From Candidatus Altimarinota bacterium (GTDB taxonomy: Bacteria > Patescibacteriota > Gracilibacteria > BD1-5 > UBA2023): a DNA stretch of 64,000 nucleotides. The stretch covers positions 18,466 through 82,465 of the forward strand of contig JALQWG010000006.1 of the NCBI GenBank assembly GCA_023260135.1, in the 5' to 3' direction. Made by a program: the position numbers and the translations under genes. Of the stretch, positions 51,042 to 61,780 are shown in pieces; the first letter of the stretch is position 1, and every line of letters starts with the position of its first letter. The notes below the pieces were generated by a model, which saw only the letters and a list, made by a program, of their open reading frames with translations, searched no databases and was not told where the DNA came from.

Positions 51042-51803
51042 TTATTCAGCAGACTCAGTGGTAGCCTTTTTCGCACCCTTAGGAGCGAGGACATTTGTCT
51101 GTCCGAGTGGCTTCTTTTCTTCTGTACGCTTTGCCTTGATAGATGACTTGAGTTCACCGAGCATGAATGCAAGAGCCTTGATAGAGTTCACATTGCATGG
51201 AACGAAGTACTCAGTCTTGTCGATATCACCAGTAGATCCGAGGAGAGAGATAGTTGTTGTTCCGAGGTGACGAGCCTCTGTGAGAGCGAGGTCTTCGTAG
51301 TGTCCATCGACAACCACGAGAACATCTGGAGTACGCTTCATGTCTTTTACACCGGCGTATGCTTCTTTGAGTTTTTCGAGTTCCTTCATCTTTACAGACT
51401 TTTCCTTCTTCGTGAGACCGTCGAGCATTCCGTTTGCGAGAGATGTCTCGAGTTCATTGTAGTAACCGATACGCTTCTTGATAGTCGAGAAGTTTGTGAG
51501 GAGACCTGGAACCCACTTAGAATTCACGTAGTATTGACCAGTTGCAGTTGCGAGAGCCTCTACGAGGTCTTTTGCCTGAACCTTAGTACCAACGAAGAGA
51601 ATAGACTTCCCCTTGCTTGTGAGATCTTCGAGGACTGCCTTCACTTCTTCGAGTTTTGTTGCAGTTTTGTAGAGATCAAATACGTGTACACCGTTCTGAG
51701 TACCGTAGATGTAGTCTCGCATTTTTGGAGACCAGTATTCACGCTTGTGTCCGATGTGGACTGCGTTTTCGAGCATGCTCTTCACGAGAGTAGCTGTAGA
51801 CAT
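51042..51803 (-). CDS. rpsB: Small ribosomal subunit protein uS2
   Basis: A 253-residue S2 of normal length. Signatures include MLENAVHIGHKREYWSPKM, YGTQNGVHVFDL, KSILFVGTKVQAKDLV, NSKWVPGLLTNF and the second signature PDVLVVVDGHYEDLALTEA. No TGA in frame. The C-terminal tail is Lys/Ala-rich. Confidence 0.97.
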   Translation of the reverse strand: MSTATLVKSMLENAVHIGHKREYWSPKMRDYIYGTQNGVHVFDLYKTATKLEEVKAVLEDLTSKGKSILFVGTKVQAKDLVEALATATGQYYVNSKWVPGLLTNFSTIKKRIGYYNELETSLANGMLDGLTKKEKSVKMKELEKLKEAYAGVKDMKRTPDVLVVVDGHYEDLALTEARHLGTTTISLLGSTGDIDKTEYFVPCNVNSIKALAFMLGELKSSIKAKRTEEKKPLGQTNVLAPKGAKKATTESAE

Positions 51804-51942
51804 AATAAAAAATAGTAAAAAAATAATCCTTAACCGAGATATTCAATCAGATACGTAACCTGAACTGATTCAGGAGGAAGTATCCTTGTAAAAAAAGAAA
51901 ATCCCAACTCTGTATCTCATCTTCCGAGAGAGAGTCGGGCGT

Positions 51943-51969
51943 ATTATAGTGAAAAGTGGGAAAAAGCAA
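51943..51969 (-). promoter_or_regulatory. Promoter-like sequence for rpsB with ~135-base leader
   Basis: On the minus strand TTGCTT and a perfect TATAAT are 15 bases apart. The transcript would have a leader of about 135 bases before the rpsB start (51804-51937). The leader contains GACTCTCTCTCGG-type stem material, in keeping with the known leader-mediated control of rpsB by S2, though no known S2 leader was matched. Confidence 0.45.
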
Positions 51970-51986
51970 GTTTAATTACAGGCGTT

Positions 51987-52403
51987 TTATTTACCCAAAT
52001 ATTGTTGTCTAAATCTTTGATGTGCCTCTGCCTCCATTTGTTTTCATAGTGCAGTTACTTCAGGGGAAGTATCATATCAGAGAACTCATCTATTGTCTGT
52101 TTCCATGAAAGACTTAGCCATAGCATCATTAGCCGCAACTCTAGATAGAGTAAGCTCATTCATGCGATTTATTTCAAGCTCTTGTTCAAGCATATTCAAA
52201 TCCTGCAATATTTCATGGATCGGAAAATTAGATGCCTCATGCACTCACTCGTGTGACAGTGTTTTAGATATCGTTATTATATCCTTAACCAAGTCAGGAT
52301 ACTTAACTCCGATCTTTTCCAACTCTCAAGAATAATCTAATTTTCTAGCAGTTTCCATAAGCCTCTCAAGACTAGTTCATTTATTGGGTGTAGATGAAGA
52401 CAT
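51987..52403 (-). CDS. Unknown helical protein
   Basis: A 138-residue ORF with six TGA glycines, start ATG, stop TAA. It looks almost entirely helical, with charged segments (LEQELEINRMNELTLSRVAA) that could form a coiled coil. Codon use is AT-rich. No family recognised. Its 3' end lies close to the promoter of rpsB. Confidence 0.55.
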
Positions 52404-52524
52404 ATACTTTAATTAAGTTAGAATCAATAATAACAATATTTCATATTTGTCAAATATATTTTTCTACTTGCATTACGCTTTTTACGATTTTTCTATATAG
52501 TGAGCGATATCTAATCCGTCCAAT

Positions 52525-53967
52525 ATGTCTAACTATAGTGCCAAATACGAGATCGTTATGGGTCTCGAGACTCATGTCCGTGTCAAATCCAATACCAAGA
52601 TGTTCTGTAGCTGTCAGAATGCTATCGAGCTCGCAGATGAGCCCAATACCAATGTCTGTCCTGTCTGTATGGGATTTCCTGGGATGCTCCCGACACTCTC
52701 AGCTGGAGTAGTAGACCTCGCTGTCCGTGCAAGTCATGCACTCAGGAGTGATGTCCAGGAATATAGTGAGTTCGACCGTAAGAGTTACTTCTATCCTGAT
52801 CTCCCAATGGGATACCAGATCACACAGATGTATCACCCTATTGCCAACGGGGGAGAGGTGCGCACTCTCGTCGAGTGAGTGGAGAAGACATTCCGTATTC
52901 ACCATATGCATATCGAGAACGACGCAGGAAAACTCGTCCACGCAGGAGGAAAAACTCTCTGTGACTACAACCGTGCAGGTTCACCACTCATGGAGATAGT
53001 GACGGAGCCAGACTTCCGCTCCAAAGCTGACGTCCTCGCTTATCTCGAAGAACTCCAGAAGCTCATGCGTTGGTGTGGTGCCTCAGATGCTGATATGGAG
53101 AAGGGACAACTCCGTTGTGATGTGAATATATCTATCCGTCCTCATGGTTCTACGACATTCGGTACTCGTGTGGAACTGAAGAATATCAACTCTTTTAGTT
53201 CTATCGGTCGTGCGATCGATGTCGAGTTCGAACGCCAGTGTGAGATGGTTGAGCGTGGTGAAACTTTTCACCAGGAGACTCGTGGATGGAACGATGAAAA
53301 ATGATTCTCTACACCACTTCGCTCCAAGGAAGATGCTATGGACTATAGATACTTCCCAGATCCAGATCTCCCGCCACTTGTGATAGCACGAGAATTCATC
53401 GACGAGCGCAGTATCTCTGAGCTCCCGATCGACCGCCGCATGAAGTACAAGAACGACTACAAGCTCATCGAAGACGACGCACGTATCCTCTCGAACGACC
53501 GCACTACGAGTGACTTCTACGAACAACTTGTCGCACTCACATGAGATCCGAAGAAGTCATGTTCCTATATAACCACTGTTCTCTTTGCAATATTCGAGGG
53601 ACACACAGAGAAGATGTGACTCCAGGATATAAAAGCAGAAACTGCCGAGATAGCAGAAGTCATCAAGATGGTAAATGCTGACGAACTCTCATCAACCAAC
53701 TCCAAGGCTGTGATAGAAAAGCTCGTATTCGAGTGAGGTATTGCACGTGAGTGGGTGGAGAGTCTTGGACTCAAGCAAACCAACGATACAGGTGCCCTCG
53801 AAGCCATAGTCGACGCTATCATAGCAGAGAACACTGGACAAGTAGCAGAGTACAAGAGCGGAAAAGAGGCACTCTTCGGATTCTTCGTCGGACAATGTAT
53901 GAAAAAGTCTGCAGGGCAGGGAAACCCAAAAATATTCACTGAAATTCTCAAGAAAAAACTCTCCTAA
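52525..53967 (+). CDS. gatB: Aspartyl/glutamyl-tRNA(Asn/Gln) amidotransferase subunit B
   Basis: A 480-residue GatB. Signatures: YEIVMGLETHVRVKSNTKMF, CPVCMGFPGMLPTL, FDRKSYFYPDLPMGYQITQ and the later DYRYFPDPDLPPL. A zinc cluster CSC..CPVC is present. GatB with GatA and GatC converts misacylated Glu-tRNA(Gln) to Gln-tRNA(Gln). The C-terminal tail domain is present (GQVAEYKSGKEALFGFFVGQ). Six TGA glycines. gatA and gatC are not in the window. Confidence 0.97.
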
Positions 53968-53993
53968 GATTTAGGGGAGTTTTTCTTTTTTAC
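53953..53993 (+). terminator. Terminator overlapping the end of gatB
   Basis: AAACTCTCCTAA / TTAGGGGAGTTT stem followed by T-rich run. The gatB stop lies in the stem. Confidence 0.85.
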
Positions 53994-54227
53994 AATTTTA
54001 TTGATAGGACTTCATCATCATTCTCTCTTCAGAAGATCACAACCAAGTGTAGCAATATCTGCCAATCATGTACGAGCAATACTCATACGTCTCCTAATCT
54101 CTTCATCCGATTCTCCTCAAGCAGAATCATCTATAACTCAATACTATCTATCCAAAATTCACTCTCTGATATCTGTATCAGTTGGGGCGCTATATTGTCA
54201 TATTGTATCTATTATTATTTTGTTTAT
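53964..54227 (-). pseudogene. Short ORF or gene remnant interrupted by TAG
   Basis: On the minus strand one frame gives protein-like sequence across 264 bases (APTDTDIREGILDR, then VIDDSAGGESDEEIRRRMS), but TAG at 54144-54146 splits it and no ATG precedes the first part. The downstream piece has an ATG at 54086 and could be a 40-residue gene ending at 53964, with three TGA codons in a row near its end. Remnant and small gene are both possible. Confidence 0.35.
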
Positions 54228-54325
54228 TTATACTTTAAATTAAAATATATGTATTTGTCAATTTTCTTTTATTGCGAATATTTATTCTACGTCTATAATA
54301 AGTGTATATAACTAACTTTCCCTCT

Positions 54326-54763
54326 ATGCATTATAAGAAAATCCTCCACGAAATCCTCGAAGAACAGAACTATCTCTGCCTCGCAACCGCGAATCAGGCA
54401 TGACTCCCATGGGCATCACCACTTGCATATGTCTGTGGAGATGATTTCTCGTTTTATTTTATCTCACACATCGAGGCACTCCATTCCAAGAATATCAGAG
54501 AAAATAGGGAAGTATCATTCAGTATCTATGATTCCAACCAGACGATGCGGAGTGCGTTCGGGATACAAGCATCCGGCTTTGCTGAGCAGATCGATGAGGC
54601 AAGTATTCCTCAGGAACTCAAGGAAAAACTCTTCGAAAAAGTATCACTCGTAGTGCTCGGCAAGGATTATTCATTCTATCGGATCACTCTCACAGATATA
54701 TTCCTCCCTGATGCAGAGAGATGGAAGGAATTCCACGACATGAGAATTAAAATCGAATTATAA
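54326..54763 (+). CDS. Pyridoxamine 5'-phosphate oxidase-like flavin-binding protein
   Basis: A 145-residue single-domain protein of split-barrel type. The pattern LCLATANQAGLPWASPLAYV, then FYFISHIEALHSKNIRENREVSFSI and GIQASGFAE is typical for small PNPOx-like or general-stress flavin/F420-binding proteins. It likely binds FMN, but specificity cannot be told. One TGA glycine at NQAG-LPW, a conserved Gly position in the family. Confidence 0.8.
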
Positions 54764-54798
54764 CTTGCACTATATATAAAATGTGTTAAAATATAATC

Positions 54799-55638
54799 AT
54801 GAAGAAAATTCTTTTTCTCATCTTGCTCTCGAGTATAACACTATCTGCACATGCAGCGAGTCTTGCACCGAGCCTACAAACCCAGATGAAAAAACAAGAA
54901 GTAGTCAATAAACAAAAAACGGCACTCGAGAAAAAACTCGCAATAGAGGAGAGAAAAAAACAAAATGCAGAAAAAGTAGCAACACTCAGGGCAAATAGGC
55001 AAACTGCGCTAGCCCAGAAGTCAGCAAGCAAGTCAAATACAATAACATCAACTACCACATCATCAATAACAGGAAGTAAGACTGTTATAGTTCCTGTAAT
55101 CCAAAAAACAACCAATATTGCATCAAGCGCAATTACAACACCGTCATCACAAGTACAAATACCATGAGTAGATATGACTCGTGTTCGTAGTACATGGCTC
55201 TCATGGTACAATACGGGACGTTCTGTCAAGTGACTTGGTGCATACACTTATGATAGCCGCCTCGATAGTACTGCACATGATTGGAACATGATATTCGCAG
55301 GATCTCGCGGTACCAATTTCCATGAACGTACCCCAGGAGATGGATACTATAACTATTCTATTATCGATAAGTGGTTCCAGGATAGATGAATAAATCCTCC
55401 CGTAGTATCTGGAGTGAATCACTCAGAAAATGTAAGTTATGGTTACTATACTTGTTCCAAGGCCGACTGTACAGATGACTTTATCAACTCGATTCGTTCT
55501 TCGTATATATTCTTCATAAACTCTGCAGTTCATTCTCGAAGCGTCTATCAACCCAACTTTACCAAGATAGGATTCGATGTTATCATCGTACCGAGTGAGA
55601 GACGATATTATATCACAGTACACTATATGACAAAATAA
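54799..55638 (+). CDS. Secreted CAP-domain (SCP/PR1-like) protein
   Basis: A 279-residue protein with a signal peptide (ILFLILLSSITLSAHAA), a Lys/Glu-rich coiled coil (about 25-75), a Ser/Thr-rich linker (about 75-125) and a CAP domain (about 135-279). CAP landmarks are DSRLDSTAHDWNMIFAGSR, HSENVSYGYYTC and the terminal FTKIGFDVIIV. Bacterial CAP proteins are surface or secreted, often of unknown function. Three TGA glycines. Confidence 0.8.
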
Positions 55639-55650
55639 CTTATTATACCT

Positions 55651-55989
55651 ATGCTACTCTGACATACACCTGTAGATGATACAAGCATATTGCGTATCGC
55701 CGATATTAATTCGCCACAGAACTACACATTGAGTCTAGTACAGATACAATGAATTATCTATATTAATTCATACTCAAGGAAATTTCTAGAAAAATTAGAA
55801 AAAGAGATGGGAATGCAAGGGGATGCCATAATCGATACAACCTGAAGAGAGAGGATGTATAATTGAGCTCACGGATTCCTACTCCCAACAAAGTATAAGA
55901 CTCTAGCTCGATGTATGCATATGCTGCAAAATATCCATAAAACAAAGTCTATAGTTTTTACTCTAACAAATACTGATAAAAGCAAATAA
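55651..55989 (+). CDS. Unknown small protein
   Basis: A 112-residue ORF with four TGA glycines, 12 bases after the CAP gene and ending in the terminator. It has a mixed alpha/beta pattern with no membrane segment. AT-rich codons. No family recognised. Confidence 0.5.
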
Positions 55990-56013
55990 AACCTCCAAAA
56001 ATTGGAGGTTTTA
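55988..56013. terminator. Terminator between the 55651 gene and gyrB
   Basis: AAACCTCCAA / TTGGAGGTTT stem with A and T runs on both sides. Confidence 0.85.
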
Positions 56014-56016
56014 TTA

Positions 56017-57927
<1,911 letters not shown>

Positions 57928-58020
57928 AGGAATTAGAGCTTAGAACTTAGGATTTAGGATTGAGAAATAGAGTACTTCTTTTTCGCGAAGTATAGTATGA
58001 AAAAATACGAAAAAGTAAAG

Positions 58021-58046
58021 AAAATCCCTCTGAATCGAGGGATTAT
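58021..58046. terminator. Hairpin between gyrB and the 58076 gene
   Basis: AATCCCTC / GAGGGATT stem followed by a mixed A/T run. It probably ends the 58076 transcript on the minus strand. Confidence 0.55.
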
Positions 58047-58075
58047 TACTTAGTACCTATTACTTATTATCTATA

Positions 58076-58528
58076 CTACAGTCTCATCGCATGGATAAGG
58101 ACGTCAGAGTTCGAGAGTTGTGCGTTTTTTTCTTCTTCGAGTTGTCCAGAGAGATAGTTCCTCAGTTCGACTGCATCGACATCAGGAGTGAGTGGTATAT
58201 CTATGACTGTGGAGAGTTTTTTGCGAGGAGTGATACGGAGATAGATGGGCGTATCACGGACATAGACGATAGCATAACTCACGAGAGAGCTATACTCATA
58301 GAATGTCGTACCAACACGGATACCTGTATTATCTACATCAACGTGTGTAACAGGATTGGCATTGTTCTCCATGAGGATATAGACTCAGGCGAAGAGAAAT
58401 GCTGCTATAGAGAGGAGGTAGATTCACTCGATAATACCATATGTCACGAGCGAGAGGACTACAACTATGGCAGCGATATACCAGGCTGCAGAATGTTCCT
58501 TGTGTGTGGAGAAGTCCCAGGAGAACAT
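58076..58528 (-). CDS. Membrane protein with a PH-like domain
   Basis: A 150-residue protein with two adjacent membrane helices (about 16-34 and 37-53) and a soluble strand-rich domain (about 58-125, GIRVGTTFYEYSSLVSYAIVY), a layout like bacterial PH-domain membrane proteins. Two TGA glycines lie in the helices. No specific role. It is 24 bases downstream of the pilin-like gene on the same strand. Confidence 0.55.
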
Positions 58529-58552
58529 AGGGGTATAGAAAAACAAATAAAA

Positions 58553-59014
58553 CTAAAATACACTACTGAGAACCTCGATAAGTCTGACAATGATAAACCA
58601 TGCGAGGATAGCGAGAATGAATCCGAATATTGCTCACTTCATTCAGGTTTTTGTCTTATCTACACCAGAGCTTTCTCCAGTGATACCAGAGTTGATCTGC
58701 ATCTGTACTGCATAGTATATGAGCGCTACAACTGAGACAGTACCCGCTATACCGAGCATCACATTCATGACGTTGATGAGGACGAGTGGGATAGTATTCA
58801 TATCCACTCTTCCTGTACGGAGATTGTTATTAGGAACACCGAGAACATTATCTGTAGAGATATCCCTGTTGATTCAATTAGTAGTATTATTCACTGTGGT
58901 ACTTGTTTCTGGTGCATTCTGTCAGATATCAGGATTGTCATTGGCATATATATTTTGGATATATACTGAACCTAGGGATATGACAACCAAAAAAGTGATT
59001 ATGCTCTTTTTCAT
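58553..59014 (-). CDS. VirB2/T4SS pilin-like small membrane protein
   Basis: A 153-residue protein: signal peptide (about 1-24), a Thr/Asn-rich stretch, then two hydrophobic helices separated by a polar loop (about 80-105 and 125-150). The two-helix unit with small residues (NVMNVMLGIAGTVSVVALIYY) is similar to the pilin-like proteins of type IV secretion that are common in CPR genomes. Four TGA glycines. No other secretion genes are adjacent. Confidence 0.55.
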
Positions 59015-59138
59015 ACTATATAGAATTAATTGATTTTAGTATAATCCATATAGGAGAAAAACACAAAACTTTTTGCACTCGTATTGCTTTTGATGGGTTT
59101 TTTCATATATTCAATTGGTAAAAAGTTTGTAAGGTTCT

Positions 59139-59205
59139 AGGTTTATAAGGTATTCCACACGGGAAGTCTTATACTCTCTCTAAAGCCTTATAACCTTATA
59201 AACCT
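59139..59205 (+). promoter_or_regulatory. Inverted repeat in the pheT leader
   Basis: A perfect 13-base inverted repeat, AGGTTTATAAGGT and ACCTTATAAACCT, encloses a 41-base loop. It ends 19 bases before the pheT start. It could form an RNA stem that controls pheT or be an operator. It does not look like a T-box. Confidence 0.5.
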
Positions 59206-59224
59206 GTCACTTTATAACCAATTT

Positions 59225-61708
59225 ATGAAAACTCCTCTCAACTGGATATCTCTCTATACAGACCTCACACCCGTTCTCGCGAAAAATAGCATAAAAGACC
59301 TCGCACACGAATACTCTATACATACAGCTGAGATAGACGGTATAGAAGACCACCGTATAGACAAAGTTGTCGTCGGAAAAGTCCTCTCATGTGAGAAGCA
59401 TCCTGATAGCACCAAGCTCTCTATCGTCCGTGTATGACTCGGTGAACATGGCGAAGAGACCATCCTCACAGGCGCACCCAATATCGTGGATGCTACCTAT
59501 GTACCAGTTGCTATGGTTGGTGCACAATTGGCTCCAGACTTCACTATCGGAGAGAGAAAAATGGCAGGCATGATAAGTCGTGGAATGATCTGTGGTGCAG
59601 ATGAGATAGGACTCGCAACAGAGAGTGATGGTGGTATCATGATACTCGAGAGTATGTGGGATGTATGACTCCTCGAGTCTATGGTAGGGAAGCCACTCTG
59701 GGATCTGACTTTTCCTTTTCCTGGAAGAGATGGAAAATCCGCACAAGTAAAACTCGGAGATACAACATTCGAGATAGATAACAAGTTCATCACCAATCGT
59801 CCTGATCTCTTCGGTGTATATGGCAATGCTCGTGAGTGGGGTGCTGTTTTTGGATTGGATTTTGTTCCATATACTCCTGCAGTCCTCGCAGAACCAGGAA
59901 CGAATGAACTCACCATCTCTGTCGAAACTTCACGTTGTCTGGCGTACAATGCGGTGAGGATGGAGGGAATATCAGTTGAGAGGTCACCATTCGGCATGAG
60001 TCTCATGATGAATCGTGCTGGACTCGCACCCAAGATGGATCTCGTCGACATCACCAATTGTCTTCTCACAGAATTCGGACAACCGATGCATGTTTTTGAT
60101 GCGGATAAGGTGTCTGGAAATATCACTGTCCGTCTCGCAAAAAGTGGCGAAAAGCTCCTCGCGCTCAATGGAGAGATATATGAACTCACAGCAGAAGATA
60201 TGGTGATAGCAGATACGAACTGACCTATTGCCCTCGCGGGTATCATCGGAGGTATGGACTCTGCAGTATCTGAAAGCACATTGAATGTTATCTGGGAGTC
60301 TGCGACTTTTGATGCCGTATCAGTTCGTCTCTCAGCACAACGTCATGGTATCCGTACGGATGCAAGTACTCGCTATGAGAAGTCTCTCGATCCACTCCTC
60401 GCGAGCTCTGCACTTCCACGTGTTCTCGACTATCTCACATTCCTCGAGAAGAATATCATTATAACATGAGTAACAAACTATCTCGATACCAAGCAGGTAA
60501 ATAATATAACCATAGAGGTGTCATACGAATTCATCAATACCAAGGCTGGTATAGAGATTCCCGTAGAACGAGTACACGAAATACTCGAAAAACTTGGTTT
60601 CAAATTCACAATTCACAATTCACAATTAGCAATTACTGTTCCGTCTTGGCGCGCATCTAAGGATATATCTATCAAGGAAGACATCGCAGAAGAAGTCATC
60701 CGTATATATGGATATGACGATATCCCTCTCGCATCTCTCGCGAGTGAATTCTCTATATCAGCAAAAAATACAGAAAAATCCGAGAGAAACAAAAGTCTCG
60801 AATACTATAGAGGAAAAAACTGGAACGAAGTATATAACTATTCATTCACCAATGAGTCTCTCGACAAGTGAATCGGATACACACATATGGATGATGCTGT
60901 CGGTATCAAAAATGCATTCAACGAGAGTTATACACATATGCGTCGTTCTCTTGCTGTTCGCCTTTTTGAGAATATTCGCGAAAATACAAAACACGACTCT
61001 CTACTCCGGTTTTTTGAGGTAGGAAAAGTGTACCACAAGTGAGCATATAGTCCCATGAGTGTGAATCAAGTATTCCTCGACAAGGTAGAAAAAAAACCAT
61101 TTGCCGAGAAAAAAATGCTCGCATGAGTGACAACAGGAACAAGTGTCGAGTCCCTCCGCCAAGACCTCGAATGATACCTCATGATGATGATCGGATATGT
61201 GCCACCACTCCACCAGGATACAGGAGCAACGCTCACATGCCTCCACCCAGGAGTATCAGCAGTATACAGAGTTGGTGATGATGTCGTTCTCAGATTCTGA
61301 CGGGTTCATCCACAGACTGCAGAGACATATGATATCCCCACTGATACACTCTACTGGGAGTGTGAGTACGAACTCATCCTCTCTCTCGCGAGTGAAAAAG
61401 AAAAACCATTCCATCCTATCTCCCGATTCCAGCGTATTGACCGTGAACTCAACTTCGTCATGTGAGAGACTACTCGAACAGGAGATATCGCAACCCTCCT
61501 CTCGAGTGTGCATCCATGGATACAGGGCGTCACAGTAGATTCTATCTATCGCGATGAGACCAAGGTATGAGCAGGGAAGAAGAGTGTGAACTATGCATTC
61601 TCCCTCCAGAGTGATGAATCCACTATATCAGACGAAGAAGCAATGAATATACAGAACATGATCATCGATACGATGAAAGAAAAATGAATAGAACTCAGGG
61701 CGGCGTAA
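59225..61708 (+). CDS. pheT: Phenylalanyl-tRNA synthetase beta subunit
   Basis: An 827-residue subunit of usual length. N-terminal tRNA-binding (EMAP-like) domain with VVVGKVLSCEKHPDSTKLSI, B3/4 domain with FEIDNKFITNRPDLFGVYG, B5 domain with VPSWRASKDISIKEDIAEEV and RIYGYDDIP, the catalytic-like domain, and a C-terminal FDX-ACB domain (PISRFQRIDRELNFV). About fifteen TGA glycines. An AT-rich repeat string at 60603-60636 adds residues before the conserved VPSWR. pheS is not in the window. Confidence 0.97.
60603..60636 (+). repeat. AT-rich tandem string inside pheT
   Basis: Three near-copies of the 9-mer ATTCACAAT, then ATTAGCAAT. In frame it encodes FTIHNSQLAI. The same words occur in the tsaE insert at 2905-2999. 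Confidence 0.65.
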
Positions 61709-61712
61709 TATA

Positions 61713-61741
61713 TAAAATCCCATAATCTGGGATTTTATTTT
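61713..61741 (+). terminator. Intrinsic terminator of pheT
   Basis: AAATCCCA / TGGGATTT stem followed by T run. Confidence 0.85.
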
Positions 61742-61780
61742 TTCTTTTGAATTTTTGCGAATTCATGGTATCCTCTCTCT

